In this document: piece after piece, positions 44,378-55,303 of the stretch
Layout of the letters: the number at the start of each line of letters is the position of its first letter
How positions within the stretch are numbered: position 1 is the stretch's first letter
NCBI RefSeq assembly: GCF_014649655.1
Contig: NZ_BMTL01000003.1
Span: forward strand, 124,001 to 188,000
Direction: 5' to 3'
Length of the DNA stretch: 64,000 nucleotides
Source of the DNA: Streptomyces humidus
Lineage (GTDB): Bacteria; Actinomycetota; Actinomycetes; Streptomycetales; Streptomycetaceae
Notes under the pieces: model-generated
Database searches by the model: none
Seen by the model: only the letters and a program-made list of their open reading frames with translations
What the model was told of the DNA's origin: nothing
Translations under genes and position numbers: made by a program

Positions 44378-45181
44378 GGCGGACGCCCTTCGCCAGCTCG
44401 CCCGCGAGCGCGCGGACCGCCTCGACGCCGGCCGCCTCGTCCGGCGCGTCCAGCATGCGCTTGACGAAGGCCGAGCCGACGATCACGCCGTCGGCGAAGC
44501 CGGCCACCTCGGCGGCCTGCCGGGCGTCGGAGACGCCGAGGCCGACGCAGACCGGCAGGCCGGCGCCGGTGGCCCGGGTCCGCTCCACCAGGTCGTGGGC
44601 CTGGGCGCCCACCGACTCACGGGTGCCGGTGACGCCCATCAGCGAGGCGGCGTAGACGAAGCCGCTGCCCGCCGCGGTGATCTGCGCCAGGCGCGCCTCC
44701 CGGCTGCTCGGCGCCACGACGAAGACCGTCGCCAGGCCGTGCTTGTCGGCATGCTCCCTCCACAGCGCGGACTCCTGCACCGGCAGGTCGGGCAGGATGC
44801 AGCCCGCGCCGCCCGCCTCGGCCAGCTCGGCGGTGAACCGCTCGACGCCGTAGCGGTCGATGGGGTTCCAGTACGTCATGACCAGGATCGGCTTGCCGGT
44901 GGCCTCGAACGCCTCCCGGACGGTGCGCATGACGTCCGCGATGCGCACCCCGCCGCGCAGGGCGATGTCGTCGGCGGTCTGGATGACCGGGCCGTCGAGG
45001 ACGGGGTCGCTGTGCGGCAGACCGACCTCGACCACGTCCGCGCCGCCGTCCAGGACGGCCTTGATCGCCTCGATGCCGCCGTCCACGGTCGGGAAGCCGG
45101 CCGGGAGGTAGGCGATGAGCGCGGCCCGGTCCTCGGCCCTGGCGCCCGCGAGGGTGTCCGACAGCAGGTGGATGTTCCCGC

Positions 45182-45185
<4 letters not shown>
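44367..45185 (-). CDS. trpA: tryptophan synthase alpha subunit
   Basis: A 272-residue TIM-barrel subunit that cleaves indole-3-glycerol phosphate to indole and G3P, passing indole to Trp[19 protein letters not shown] near 51-68 holds both catalytic acids (Glu and Asp) and ADDIALRGG follows; [12 protein letters not shown] binds phosphate. GTG 45185 overlaps the trpB stop (GTGA), so the two subunits are co-translated. The C-terminus KGVRRQV runs into a 14-bp tandem array that carries the stop. Confidence 0.95.
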
Positions 45186-46465
<1,280 letters not shown>

Positions 46466-46531
46466 GCGGAAACCTCACGGTGAGTTGGTGGAGAACCGAT
46501 CGCCGTGGGGGCGGGACTGTGTCGTGCGACC

Positions 46532-46771
46532 TCAGGCCGTGTGCGGCGGGTGGATCCCGCACGACGGAGCCGTGCCTTCGGACGGCGCCCCGCGCCCCTG
46601 AAGGGCGCGCTGCCATCGCATGCCGTTCACCTGGCCCGGCTCGTCGCCGATGACGTAACGGACCCGCCGGCCGTGCACCCTGCGGGCGGGCGCGCGGCAG
46701 CCACGCGGGCGGCAGCCGCGCGCCAGGCGCGCGTACCGGTCCGTGGCCGTCTCGGGGGTCGTGGGAGTCAT
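46532..46771 (-). CDS. trpM: TrpM, small tryptophan-biosynthesis modulator
   Basis: A 79-residue basic, Cys- and Arg-containing protein (RGCRPRGCRAPARRVHGRRVR, about 18-38) in the conserved place between trpC and trpB. Streptomyces genomes carry the small gene trpM (trpX) at this position, and in S. coelicolor it is reported to affect tryptophan flux. The core RYVIGDEPGQVNGMRWQR is the part I recognise. It lies 21 bp after the trpC stop; the ribosome site is weak, so the ATG 46771 start is not certain. Confidence 0.75.
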   Translation of the reverse strand: MTPTTPETATDRYARLARGCRPRGCRAPARRVHGRRVRYVIGDEPGQVNGMRWQRALQGRGAPSEGTAPSCGIHPPHTA

Positions 46772-46792
46772 CGGGGCCAGCCTAGCGGGATC

Positions 46793-47602
46793 TCAGCTGC
46801 GGCCGTGGCGCAGTGCGGGGTGCTCGCCCGCCGCCACCAGGTCGGCGACCGCGGTCCTGGGGTCGCGGCCGGTCACCAGGGACTCGCCGACGAGGACCGC
46901 GTCGGCCCCGGCGTTGGCGTAGGCGATGAGGTCGTGCGGGCCTCGCACCCCGGACTCGGCGATCTTGACGATGTTCGCCGGGATCTCGGGAGCCACCCGC
47001 TCGAAGGTGCCCCGGTCGACCTCCAGGGTCTTCAGGTTGCGCGCGTTGACGCCGATCACCTTGGCGCCCGCGTCGACCGCGCGGTCCACCTCGTCCTCAT
47101 CGTGGACCTCGACGAGCGGGGTGAGGCCGATGGACACGGCACGCTCGATCAGCGACTCCAGGGCCGACTGCTCCAGGGCGGCGACGATCAGCAGGGCGAG
47201 GTCGGCGCCGTACGCGCGGGCCTCCCACAGCTGGTAGGAGGTGACGATGAAGTCCTTGCGCAGCACGGGGATGTCGACCCGCGCGCGGACGGCTTCGAGG
47301 TCGGCGAGCGAGCCGCCGAAGCGGCGCTGTTCGGTGAGGACGGAGATGACGGCCGCGCCGCCCGCCTCGTAGTCGGCGGCCAGTCCGGCCGGGTCGGCGA
47401 TCGCGGCCAGCGCGCCCTTGGACGGGCTGGAGCGCTTGACCTCGCAGATCACCTTGACGCCGTCGCCCCTGAGCGCGGCCACTCCGTCCTTGGCGGCGGG
47501 GGCCTTCGCCGCGCGCTCCTTGAGCTCGTCGAGGCTGACGCGCGCCTGCCGCTCCGCGAGGTCGGCACGGACTCCGTCGATGATCTCGTCGAGCACACTC
47601 AC
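46793..47602 (-). CDS. trpC: indole-3-glycerol phosphate synthase
   Basis: A 269-residue TIM-barrel enzyme closing the indole ring from Cd[17 protein letters not shown] near 51-65 contains the catalytic Glu and Lys, [23 protein letters not shown] the second Lys, and [14 protein letters not shown] and [10 protein letters not shown] bind substrate phosphate. It starts at GTG 47602 (VSVLDEII). It is monofunctional; no TrpF is fused or nearby, in line with PriA doing that step. About 200 bp separate it from the DUF2752 gene; I see no attenuator or Trp-codon-rich leader there. Confidence 0.95.
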   Translation of the reverse strand: MSVLDEIIDGVRADLAERQARVSLDELKERAAKAPAAKDGVAALRGDGVKVICEVKRSSPSKGALAAIADPAGLAADYEAGGAAVISVLTEQRRFGGSLADLEAVRARVDIPVLRKDFIVTSYQLWEARAYGADLALLIVAALEQSALESLIERAVSIGLTPLVEVHDEDEVDRAVDAGAKVIGVNARNLKTLEVDRGTFERVAPEIPANIVKIAESGVRGPHDLIAYANAGADAVLVGESLVTGRDPRTAVADLVAAGEHPALRHGRS

Positions 47603-47800
47603 GCGAGCGGCCCCCTTCCGGATGCCTGAGAGACGGTGGACAGTTCCAGCGACCCGTGGAGAAAAAGGTGGTCACTGCGATGGTATCCGGAGGAAGGCGC
47701 AGGCCTCACATCCGGTTGACGGCGGCGCCTCCCCGGCCGTCGGACCAGCTTCGCACGACTCGGGCGCGAGGCGACCTTGTACGAGACGTCCACCGGTTGA

Positions 47801-48235
47801 TCAAGGATGCAGCCAGCCACCGAACGGCAGGTTCCGGACGACGGTGAAGACCAGCAGCGTGGCGCCCAGCGCCCACAGCTGCGCCGAGGTGAGGTCGACG
47901 CGCACGGTCCGTCCGCGTGCCGCGCGGACCACCCAGACGGTCCACACCACCGCGAAGCCCAGAAAGGCGACGACGGCCATCGCGTTGTCGTGGAGGGCGG
48001 CCTGGAGGTGTCCGTGCGCGAAGGCGTGCGCGCTGCGCAGTCCGCCGCAGCCCGGGCAGTACAGGCCGGTGACGCTCAGCAGGGGGCAGGCCGGGTAGTG
48101 GCCCGGCTCGTTGGGGTCGACGGCTGCCACGTACGCGAAGGCCGCGACGACGGCCGCGAGGATCCCCGCGGGCACGGCCAGCCTGCCCATGGTGGCCGGC
48201 GTCACGCGCCGGGTGTCGGCGTTCACGTCTCGCAT
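47801..48235 (-). CDS. DUF2752 membrane protein
   Basis: A 144-residue protein with three predicted membrane segments and the DUF2752 signature CPLLSVTGLYCPGCGGLRSAH near 50-70, then AHGHLQAALHDN. Function is unknown; the paired cysteines and His hint at metal or redox binding. ATG 48235 (MRDVNADTRR) has GAGGGG upstream. It lies in the trp cluster between the HGxxPAAW gene and trpC, where a copy is common in Streptomyces. Confidence 0.8.
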   Translation of the reverse strand: MRDVNADTRRVTPATMGRLAVPAGILAAVVAAFAYVAAVDPNEPGHYPACPLLSVTGLYCPGCGGLRSAHAFAHGHLQAALHDNAMAVVAFLGFAVVWTVWVVRAARGRTVRVDLTSAQLWALGATLLVFTVVRNLPFGGWLHP

Positions 48236-48310
48236 TGTGCCCCTCGGGGGCGCCGCGCGCGCGTGAGGGGCGGCCGGGGGCACCGGCCGCCCCTCACACT
48301 TCTGCGGGAC

Positions 48311-48562
48311 TCAGCCCTGCGCACCGGCCGGCTTGGCGGTCGCCGAGACCTGGTGCACGGGGTGGGCCTCCTTCGGCTGACCCAGACCCGCGGCGCGCAT
48401 GGCCGCGCCGACGACGCCGCCGAGGGCCACGATCACCATGCCCGCCCAGAAGCCGATCGGCTCGGCCATCACCATGAACACGCCCGCGACGGCGAAACCG
48501 ATGAAGGCGATGGTGACACCGGTCCAGGCGGCCGGGGTGTGTCCGTGGCTGCTGCCCGCCAT
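48311..48562 (-). CDS. HGxxPAAW-family small membrane protein
   Basis: An 83-residue protein named for its motif: SSHGHTPAAW at residues 4-13, followed by two membrane helices (GVTIAFIGFAVAGVFMVMAE and GFWAGMVIVALGGVVGAAM). Function is unknown. It sits in the actinobacterial trp region. GAGGAG precedes ATG 48562 at a good distance. Confidence 0.85.
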   Translation of the reverse strand: MAGSSHGHTPAAWTGVTIAFIGFAVAGVFMVMAEPIGFWAGMVIVALGGVVGAAMRAAGLGQPKEAHPVHQVSATAKPAGAQG

Positions 48563-48708
48563 GACTTGCTCCTCATTGCTGTCTCTGTGTCCGTCCGAGC
48601 CGGACGCTCGTCGTCCATTGTCCCGTACGCGCGGGCGCGTCGGAGGCGGGGGTGGGGATCCCGTCGAGTCTGATTCACCACATCGGCGAGCGGGGACGGC
48701 GGCCCTGG

Positions 48709-49350
48709 TCAGGCCGGGTCCATCCCGGTCGGGTCCTCGCCCCGGTCCAGGGCCTTCCACATCTCCTCGGGCCGCTCGGGGTCGGCGGGGCGGGCCGCGC
48801 GCCGGGGGCGCGGGGCGCCGTCGCGTTCGTAGCGGCCGGACATGGCGGGCCACCGGCCGCCGTAGCGCAGGGCGAGCAGACCGGCGAGGAGGATCAGGGC
48901 GCCGCCCACGGTCGCGGCGTAGGGCCATGCGGTGTGGCTGAACGAGGCGACGGCGGCGGAGGTGTCGCCGGTGGCCTTGGCGGCCTGCTCATCGAGCGCG
49001 GAGCTGTCGCCGGCGCCGAGCAGGGCCGCGGCCATGATCCCGGCGCCGGCGAGCGCGAGCACGGCGGAGACGGCGAGACGGCCGGCCCTGCGCACGGCGA
49101 AGACGGCGACGAGCGCGGCCAGGCCCACTATGGCGAGCGCCGCGGGCACGCCCGTGACGTCGCTGCCCCGGGCGGTCAGGGAGAAGGGGCCGGCGGCGAC
49201 CGTCGCCGTGCCCTCGGACCAGCGCTGGCGGGTGGCCAGCAGGGTCACGGCCGAGCCCAGCGCACCGCTCAGCAGGGCGACGGCGAGACTTCGGCGGCTC
49301 GACCGGGCGGCGGCGGTCTCGGAACGGGGGGGAGGAACGGCAGCAGTCAC
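48709..49350 (-). CDS. Trp-region conserved membrane protein (TIGR02234 type)
   Basis: A 213-residue membrane protein with four predicted helices: LAVALLSGALGSAVTLLA, GVPAALAIVGLAALVAVFA, LAVSAVLALAGAGIMAAALL and PYAATVGGALILLAGLLAL. The residues RQRW and the position just after trpE are typical of the Trp-operon-associated family TIGR02234. A Pro/Arg-rich tail follows to DRGEDPTGMDPA. GTG 49350 (VTAAVPPP) is used. The function is unknown, possibly transport or regulation of tryptophan. Confidence 0.85.
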   Translation of the reverse strand: MTAAVPPPRSETAAARSSRRSLAVALLSGALGSAVTLLATRQRWSEGTATVAAGPFSLTARGSDVTGVPAALAIVGLAALVAVFAVRRAGRLAVSAVLALAGAGIMAAALLGAGDSSALDEQAAKATGDTSAAVASFSHTAWPYAATVGGALILLAGLLALRYGGRWPAMSGRYERDGAPRPRRAARPADPERPEEMWKALDRGEDPTGMDPA

Positions 49351-49444
49351 GTGTCCACTATCGCCTGAACCCCGGGCGAACCGGCACCCGGGGTTCACGT
49401 GAGACGCGTCCTTTCCGCGCCGGACCCGTCCGCGCGGCGCTCTG

Positions 49445-50929
49445 TCAGCCGAGCCGGTTGGCGGTGTGGACCGCGCGCAGAACGGCCGCCGCCTTGTTGC
49501 GGCACTCCTGGTCCTCCGCGACCGGGTCGGAGTCGGCGACGATGCCCGCGCCGGCCTGGACGTAGGCGGTGCCGTCGCGCAGCAGGGCGGTGCGGATGGC
49601 GATGGCGGTGTCGGAGTCGCCCGCGAAGTCCAGGTAGCCGACGCAGCCGCCGTACAGGCCGCGCCGGGAGGGCTCCAGTTCGTCGATGATCTGCAGGGCG
49701 CGCGGCTTGGGGGCGCCGGAGAGGGTGCCGGCGGGGAAGCAGGCGGTGAGGACGTCGAAGGCGGTGCGGCCCGTCGCGATCTTGCCGGTGACGGTGGAGA
49801 CGATGTGCATCACGTGCGAGTACCGCTCGACGGACATGAAGTCGACGACCTCGACGGAGCCCGGCTCGCAGACCCGGCCCAGGTCGTTGCGGCCCAGGTC
49901 GACGAGCATGAGGTGCTCGGCGCGCTCCTTGGGGTCGGCGAGCAGTTCCTCGGCGAGGGCCTGGTCCTCCTGCGGGGTGGCCCCGCGGTGCCGGGTGCCG
50001 GCGATGGGGTGGACCATGGCGCGGCCGTCCTCGACCTTGACCAGGGCCTCCGGGGAGGATCCCACGACGTCGAAGCCGTCGAAGCGGAACAGGTACATGT
50101 ACGGCGAGGGGTTCGTGGCCCGCAGGACCCGGTAGACGTCCAGCGCGCTGGCCGTGCACGGCGTCTCGAAACGCTGGGAGGGCACGACCTGGAAGGCCTC
50201 GCCCGCGCGGATGCGCTCCTTGATGTCCTCGACGGCCGCCCGGAAGTCGGAGCCGCCCCACAGGGCCGTGTACTCGGGGAGTTCGGAGGGCGGCAGCACG
50301 GCCGGGGGCTGGGCGACCGCGCGGGAGAGGTCGGCCTCCATGGCGTCGAGACGGGCCATGGCGTCGGCGTAGGCCTCGTCGACGCCCGTGTCGAGGTCGT
50401 TGTGGTTGATCGCGTTGGCGATCAGCAGGACGGAGCCCTCCCAGTGGTCCATGACGGCGAGGTCGCTGGTCAGGAGCATGGTCAGCTCGGGGAGCTTCAG
50501 GTCGTCCCGCTCGCCGGGGCCGATCTTCTCCAGGCGGCGCACGATGTCGTAGCCGAGGTAGCCGACCATGCCGCCGGTGAAGGGCGGCATGCCTTCGTGG
50601 TGCGGGGTGTGGAGGGTCTCGACGGTGGCGCGCAGCGCGGCGAGCGGGTCGCCGTCGACGGGGACCCCGGCGGGCGGGGTGCCGAGCCAGTGCGTCCGGC
50701 CCTCGCGCGCGGTGAGCGTGGCGGCGCTGCGAACGCCCACGAAGGAGTACCGGGACCATCGGAACGCCGTGCGGCCGTTCTCCGCGGACTCCAGCAGGAA
50801 GGTGCCGGGGCGCTCGGCGGCGAGCTTGCGGTACAGCGCGACCGGGGTGTCGCCGTCGGCGAGGAGCTTGCGGGTGACCGGAATGACGCGGCGGTCGGTG
50901 GCCAGCTTGCGGAAGGTCTCGAGGTCCAT
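49445..50929 (-). CDS. trpE: anthranilate synthase component I
   Basis: A 494-residue enzyme making anthranilate from chorismate. The N-terminal LLESAENG near 47-54 is the tryptophan feedback site (LLES motif). Catalytic-domain segments FQVVPSQRFE, PSPYMYLFRFDGF, VVGSSPEALVKV, HPIAGTRHRG and LVDLGRNDLGRVCEPGSV are complete. No trpG gene is in the window, so the glutaminase subunit is encoded elsewhere. hisI is 11 bp upstream, so a his gene is co-transcribed with trpE. Confidence 0.95.
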   Translation of the reverse strand: MDLETFRKLATDRRVIPVTRKLLADGDTPVALYRKLAAERPGTFLLESAENGRTAFRWSRYSFVGVRSAATLTAREGRTHWLGTPPAGVPVDGDPLAALRATVETLHTPHHEGMPPFTGGMVGYLGYDIVRRLEKIGPGERDDLKLPELTMLLTSDLAVMDHWEGSVLLIANAINHNDLDTGVDEAYADAMARLDAMEADLSRAVAQPPAVLPPSELPEYTALWGGSDFRAAVEDIKERIRAGEAFQVVPSQRFETPCTASALDVYRVLRATNPSPYMYLFRFDGFDVVGSSPEALVKVEDGRAMVHPIAGTRHRGATPQEDQALAEELLADPKERAEHLMLVDLGRNDLGRVCEPGSVEVVDFMSVERYSHVMHIVSTVTGKIATGRTAFDVLTACFPAGTLSGAPKPRALQIIDELEPSRRGLYGGCVGYLDFAGDSDTAIAIRTALLRDGTAYVQAGAGIVADSDPVAEDQECRNKAAAVLRAVHTANRLG

Positions 50930-50940
50930 GGCGGCTGACC

Positions 50941-51384
50941 CTACTGATCCGAGGACGGGAGGCCGGAATCGGCGGCCGCGACGGCGTCGACGGCGGCGGG
51001 TGCCTCCGGTTCCGTGAAGAGCACGTCGGCGTCGAAGCAGGTGCGGGCGCCGGTGTGGCAGGCGGCGCCGACCTGGTCGACCTTGACGAGCACGGTGTCC
51101 GCGTCGCAGTCGAGGGCGACGGACTTGACCCATTGGAAGTGGCCGGAGGTGTCGCCCTTGACCCAGTACTCGCCGCGGCTGCGCGACCAGTAGGTGCAGC
51201 GGCCGGTGGTGAGCGTGCGGTGCAGCGCCTCGTCGTCCATCCAGCCGAGCATGAGGACCTCGCCGGTGTCGTACTGCTGGGCGATGGCGGGGACGAGTCC
51301 GTCGGCGCTGCGCTTGAGGCGTGCGGCGATCTCGGGGGCGAGACGACCGGCCGGGTGACGGGCGGGCTGGGGCGTGCTGGTCAT
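50941..51384 (-). CDS. hisI: phosphoribosyl-AMP cyclohydrolase
   Basis: A 147-residue zinc enzyme opening the purine ring in the third histidine step. [17 protein letters not shown] near 39-55, [17 protein letters not shown] (substrate site), and [26 protein letters not shown] with the Asp and Cys zinc ligands are intact; no HisE domain is fused. The start may be ATG 51384 or ATG 51393. It sits apart from the main his operon, directly ahead of trpE. Confidence 0.93.
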   Translation of the reverse strand: MTSTPQPARHPAGRLAPEIAARLKRSADGLVPAIAQQYDTGEVLMLGWMDDEALHRTLTTGRCTYWSRSRGEYWVKGDTSGHFQWVKSVALDCDADTVLVKVDQVGAACHTGARTCFDADVLFTEPEAPAAVDAVAAADSGLPSSDQ

Positions 51385-51510
51385 GGATGCCATTGTGCCG
51401 CGCGCCACTGACGGTGACGGAGCGGTGTCCGGTCCGTGGGCAGCGGGCGGGCGGCGCCGGCGTGTTCCCGACGGGTGGGCGCGGCGGCGGCGTCGCCGTA
51501 GGCTGGCCGC

Positions 51511-52146
51511 ATGTCGACTTTCGCCAAGCGTGAACGGCTCCTGCTCGCCGACCTCTTGGAAACGGCGGGCCCCGAGGCGCCGACCCTCTGCGAGGGCTGG
51601 CTGACCCGGGACCTGGCGGCGCACGTGGTGGTGCGCGAGCGCCGTCCGGACGCCGCCGGGGGCCTTCTGCTCAAACAGCTCGAGTCCCGTCTGGACCGCG
51701 CGATGGAGGAGTTCGCCGCCAAGCCGTACGAGGAGCTCCTGCAGCTGATCCGCACCGGTCCGCCGCGCTTCTCGCCGTTCCGGCTCAAGCAGCTGGACGA
51801 GGCGTCGAACACGATCGAGTTCTACGTCCACACCGAGGACGTCCGCCGCGCCCGGCCCGACTGGACGCCGCGCGCCGTCGATCCGGTGTTCCAGGACGCC
51901 CTGTGGTCCCGGCTGGAGCGCACCGCCCGGCTGATGGGCCGCGGCGCGGCCACGGGGCTGGTGCTGCGCCGCCCGGACGGCCGTACGGCGGTCGCCAACC
52001 GGGGCACACCGGTGGTGACGGCGACCGGGGAGCCGTCGGAGCTGCTGCTGTTCCTCTACGGCCGGCAGAGCGCCGCCGCGGTGGAGCTGGACGGCGAGAA
52101 GGAGGCGATCGAGCGGCTGCACGGCGGCAAGCAGCTCGGCATCTGA
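51511..52146 (+). CDS. TIGR03085-type mycothiol-transferase-like metal-binding protein
   Basis: A 211-residue protein of the DinB-like/MDMPI N-terminal fold. [42 protein letters not shown] (positions 7-48) holds the characteristic CxGW and DLxxHVVxRERRPD of family TIGR03085, and the metal-binding His in [13 protein letters not shown] follows. Such proteins probably use mycothiol in thiol transfer or detoxification, but no substrate is known for this group. It stands alone, divergent from hisI and convergent with the MFS gene. Confidence 0.85.
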   Translation: MSTFAKRERLLLADLLETAGPEAPTLCEGWLTRDLAAHVVVRERRPDAAGGLLLKQLESRLDRAMEEFAAKPYEELLQLIRTGPPRFSPFRLKQLDEASNTIEFYVHTEDVRRARPDWTPRAVDPVFQDALWSRLERTARLMGRGAATGLVLRRPDGRTAVANRGTPVVTATGEPSELLLFLYGRQSAAAVELDGEKEAIERLHGGKQLGI

Positions 52147-52162
52147 GCCCCCTGGCACGGCG

Positions 52163-53419
52163 TCACCATGGCAGCTCCGCACGGCGCAACGCGGGAACAC
52201 CCAGCGCAACGACCCCGCCGAGCCCGCAGACCCCGGCGCTGACGACGAACACCGGGCCGGTGCCCCAGACGCCGACGGCGGCAGCGGTCAGCGGCATGCT
52301 CAGCGGGGTGAGGCCCAGGCTGACGAGGCCGGCGACGGCGGTCACCCGGCCCAGGTAGGCGGGGTCGGCCTGGGTCTGCAGCAAGGCCGCGCACACGGCG
52401 CCGCTGAGCCCGGCGAGCAGGCCGATCAGCAGGGCGGTGCCGACGGCCGCGGCGAGGGTCGGCGCGTAGGCGAGGGCGCCGATGGCCGGCGCGCCCGCCA
52501 GGATCGACCAGCCGGCCACCCGGCCGGCGTGCGGGAGCCGCCCTCGCAGGGTCAGCAACAGCGAAGCGGCGCCCGCGCCGACGCCGAATCCGGACAGCAC
52601 CCAGCCCATTCCGGAGGCGCCCCATCCGCGCTCGTCGGCGAGCAGGGTCAGGCCCACGTTGAGCGGCCCGACGAAGCCGAGGTCGCCGAGGGCGATGGCC
52701 GCCGTGAGCGGGGCGAGGACGCGGTGACGGCGGATGTGGCGCAGGCCGGCCACCAGATCGGCCCAGGCGGTCCGGCCGCGGGTGTCCGCGGTGTCGTCGG
52801 GCGGCAGCTCCCGTACGCGTACGCGGACCAGCAGCGGCAGGGACAGGGCTGTCAGCAGCCCGGCGAGCCCGAACGCGGCGGACGCGCCGCCCACGGCGAC
52901 CCCGAGCCCGCCGAGCGGGGCGCCCACGATGACGGCGAACCGGTAGGCGAGGCCGCGCATGCCCTGGACCCGGCCGAGCTCGCCGCGGTCGGTGATCCGG
53001 GCGGGCAGCGCGCCCACGGCGGGGACGAACACGGCGTCCACCGTGCCGAACACCAGGGCGAGCGCGGTGAGGGGCCACAGCCGGGGCCCGGTGAGGAGCA
53101 GCAGCCCCGCCACCGCGAGCACGGCCGCGCAGCGCACCGCGTCGCTGCCGATCACGACCCGGCGCGGCCCGAACCGGTCGGCGATCACTCCCCCGCCCAG
53201 CATGAGGACCGCGCGCGGCAGTGCGCTCACGGACAGCACCAGTCCGGCCTGCGCGGGGGTGCCGGCCTGGACGGCGGCCCAGGACAGGGCGACGTAGTAG
53301 ACGCCGTCGCCGGCCATCGAGGAGGCGTACGCGCCCAGCCAGCGCAGGACGTTGCCGTCGCGGTGGGCGGGGCGCTCGGCTGTGGCGCGGGCGGCGGGCG
53401 TCCGGGGCACGGTGGTCAT
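52163..53419 (-). CDS. MFS transporter
   Basis: A 418-residue membrane protein with about 12 predicted helices. [34 protein letters not shown] covers the first two helices (positions 30-63), and [19 protein letters not shown] is the MFS loop between helices 2 and 3. It belongs to the drug-exporter-like, MFS_3 type. The ArsR-family gene is 11 bp upstream on the same strand, so the pair is an operon in which the regulator probably controls efflux of an unknown compound. Confidence 0.87.
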   Translation of the reverse strand: MTTVPRTPAARATAERPAHRDGNVLRWLGAYASSMAGDGVYYVALSWAAVQAGTPAQAGLVLSVSALPRAVLMLGGGVIADRFGPRRVVIGSDAVRCAAVLAVAGLLLLTGPRLWPLTALALVFGTVDAVFVPAVGALPARITDRGELGRVQGMRGLAYRFAVIVGAPLGGLGVAVGGASAAFGLAGLLTALSLPLLVRVRVRELPPDDTADTRGRTAWADLVAGLRHIRRHRVLAPLTAAIALGDLGFVGPLNVGLTLLADERGWGASGMGWVLSGFGVGAGAASLLLTLRGRLPHAGRVAGWSILAGAPAIGALAYAPTLAAAVGTALLIGLLAGLSGAVCAALLQTQADPAYLGRVTAVAGLVSLGLTPLSMPLTAAAVGVWGTGPVFVVSAGVCGLGGVVALGVPALRRAELPW

Positions 53420-53430
53420 GGCCAGGCCTC

Positions 53431-54018
53431 TCAGGGGCGGAACGGGAAGCCGTACAGGTGAAGGGCGACGTTCTCGCGTCCCTCGGTGTCGCCGTCGGCC
53501 TCGGCCGCGCGCCCCTTGTCGACGTACCTGGTCATCAGGGCGTGCACCTCCCGGCCCAGCTCGGCCAGTTCGGCGGAGGTCAGCCGTGAGAGGTACTCGG
53601 AGTCGAACGAGGCGCTGTTCCACTCGGGGCCCCAGTAGGCCCGTTCGTCGAGGTGGCGGTGGTACAGCTCGCTGCGGTGGGCGAAGAAGAGCCGGGAGGC
53701 CGACCGGTGCGCAGCCGCCTTCTCCGGTGCGTCGCGGAAGTCCTCGTCGTGGATGCTGATGCCGTCCGACGCGGGCCGCCACCAGCGCTCGCGCCCGTCC
53801 GCGCTCTGCGGTTCGGCCTCCTCGATCAGCCCGTGTTCGGCGAGTTTGCGCAGGTGGTAGCTGACCAGCGACACGGCCTCGTCGACCAGTTCGGCCAGCC
53901 GTGAGGCCGTGGCCACACGCTCCAGGTACAGCGCCCGGTACAGGTTCAGCCGCAACGGGTGGGCGAGCGCCTTCAGCGTGCCCATGTCGGTGATCCGCCG
54001 GTTCTCCCCGCTTGTCAT
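53431..54018 (-). CDS. ArsR-type winged-helix regulator of the MFS gene
   Basis: A 195-residue DNA-binding protein. The wHTH runs from about 15 to 85: LKALAHPLRLNLYRALYLERVATASRLAEL, then SLVSYHLRKLAEHGLIEEAE and GRERWWRPA as the wing. The C-terminal half is a helical domain of unknown role (AAHRSASRLFFAHRSELYHRHLDE). ATG 54018 (MTSGENRRI) is preferred to one upstream that would include the palindrome. A perfect 11-bp inverted repeat lies just upstream (54043), the probable operator. Confidence 0.84.
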   Translation of the reverse strand: MTSGENRRITDMGTLKALAHPLRLNLYRALYLERVATASRLAELVDEAVSLVSYHLRKLAEHGLIEEAEPQSADGRERWWRPASDGISIHDEDFRDAPEKAAAHRSASRLFFAHRSELYHRHLDERAYWGPEWNSASFDSEYLSRLTSAELAELGREVHALMTRYVDKGRAAEADGDTEGRENVALHLYGFPFRP

Positions 54019-54042
54019 GACCTCACGGTAGAAACGAAAGAG

Positions 54043-54070
54043 AAGTTGCGCAATAAGTTTTGCGCAACTT
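54043..54070. promoter_or_regulatory. perfect 11-bp inverted repeat upstream of the ArsR/MFS operon
   Basis: AAGTTGCGCAA-TAAGTT-TTGCGCAACTT, a perfect palindrome with a 6-bp centre, lies 24 bp upstream of the regulator start. It is likely the regulator's own operator. Confidence 0.8.
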
Positions 54071-54095
54071 TCCTTTCGCATCGGGCCATGAGTAT

Positions 54096-54122
54096 GCCCC
54101 GACCACCGAAGGCGGTCGGGGC
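54096..54122 (-). terminator. hairpin after hisF
   Basis: A 9-bp GC-rich stem (GCCCCGACC with GGTCGGGGC) and 9-nt loop lie 30 bp beyond the hisF stop at the end of the his operon. No U-tract. Confidence 0.65.
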
Positions 54123-54152
54123 TCGCCTGACGTCAACGTGCCCGCGCGGGGG

Positions 54153-54908
54153 TCACCGCACCGGGTGGCCCGCTGCCCGCAGCGCGTCCTTCACCTCGCC
54201 GATCCTCAGGTCGCCGAAGTGGAACACCGACGCGGCCAGCACCGCGTCCGCGCCCGCCTCGACGGCCGGCGCGAAGTCCGCGAGCCGCCCGGCGCCGCCG
54301 GAGGCGATCACCGGGACCCTGACGTGCTTGCGGACGGCGGCGATCATCTCCAGGTCGTAGCCGTCCTTCGTGCCGTCCGCGTCCATCGAGTTGAGCAGGA
54401 TCTCGCCCGCGCCCAGCTCGGCCGCCCGGTGCGCCCACTCGACGGCGTCGATGCCGGTGCCCTTGCGGCCGCCGTGCGTGGTCACCTCGAAGGACCCCGA
54501 CTCCGTCCGCCGGGCGTCGACCGACAGCACCAGCACCTGGCTGCCGAACCGCTCGGCGATCTCCCTGATCAGTTCCGGGCGGGCGATCGCGGCGGTGTTC
54601 ACGCCCACCTTGTCGGCGCCGGCCCGCAGCAGCTTGTCGACGTCCTCCGGGGTGCGCACCCCGCCGCCGACGGTCAACGGGATGAACACCTGCTCGGCGG
54701 TGCGGCGCACCACGTCGTAGGTGGTCTCGCGGTTGCCCGAGGAGGCGGTGATGTCCAGGAACGTCAGCTCGTCGGCGCCCTCGGCGTCGTACACCTTGGC
54801 CATCTCGACGGGGTCGCCCGCGTCGCGCAGGTTCTGGAAGTTGACGCCCTTGACGACCCGGCCGGCGTCCACGTCCAGGCAGGGGATCACCCGTACGGCG
54901 AGCGTCAT
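54153..54908 (-). CDS. hisF: imidazole glycerol phosphate synthase, cyclase subunit
   Basis: A 251-residue TIM-barrel that, with HisH, makes IGP and AICAR. Catalytic Asp in [16 protein letters not shown] near 11, second Asp in [14 protein letters not shown] near 175, and [10 protein letters not shown] and [11 protein letters not shown] bind phosphate. It is last in the his operon, coupled by ATGA-type overlap (4 bp) to ridA. A hairpin follows. Confidence 0.95.
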   Translation of the reverse strand: MTLAVRVIPCLDVDAGRVVKGVNFQNLRDAGDPVEMAKVYDAEGADELTFLDITASSGNRETTYDVVRRTAEQVFIPLTVGGGVRTPEDVDKLLRAGADKVGVNTAAIARPELIREIAERFGSQVLVLSVDARRTESGSFEVTTHGGRKGTGIDAVEWAHRAAELGAGEILLNSMDADGTKDGYDLEMIAAVRKHVRVPVIASGGAGRLADFAPAVEAGADAVLAASVFHFGDLRIGEVKDALRAAGHPVR

Positions 54909-55303
54909 GCCGCAGTCCCCCTTCGGAACGCCTCGACCTCGACCTCGACGACCAGACCGGGGTCCACCAGGCCGGCCACGATCAGCATGGACGCGGCGGG
55001 CCGGACGGTCTCGAACAGCTCCTTGTGAGCGCGTCCGACGTCGTCGACGTCCCGCGCGTGGGTGAGGTACATGCGGGTGCGCACGACGTCCTCACGCCCG
55101 AGGCCCAGCTCGGCCAGAGCCGTGAAGGCGACGTCGAAGGCGTTGAGCGCCTGCTCGTAGGGGCCGCCGCCGGCGATCTCGCCGTCCACGATCGAGGTGC
55201 AGCCGGAGACCAGCACCAGACCGTTCGGCAGCTCCACCGCGCGGGAGTACGCGAAGACGTCCTCCCAGGGAGCGCCGGTCCTGACGCGTCGCAGCTCGCT
55301 CAC
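54905..55303 (-). CDS. RidA-family protein inside the his operon
   Basis: A 132-residue YjgF/YER057c/UK114 protein. [56 protein letters not shown] and [13 protein letters not shown] carry the typical pattern, including the conserved Arg in the last motif that activates water in RidA enamine/imine deaminases. GTG 55303 overlaps the priA stop (GTGA). Its place in the his operon suggests clearance of a reactive intermediate, but that is inference. Confidence 0.86.
   Translation of the reverse strand: MSELRRVRTGAPWEDVFAYSRAVELPNGLVLVSGCTSIVDGEIAGGGPYEQALNAFDVAFTALAELGLGREDVVRTRMYLTHARDVDDVGRAHKELFETVRPAASMLIVAGLVDPGLVVEVEVEAFRRGTAA

Noticed and set aside
47603..47800. Trp attenuator/leader peptide upstream of trpC
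   Set aside because: No short frame with clustered Trp codons and no competing stems were seen in this stretch.
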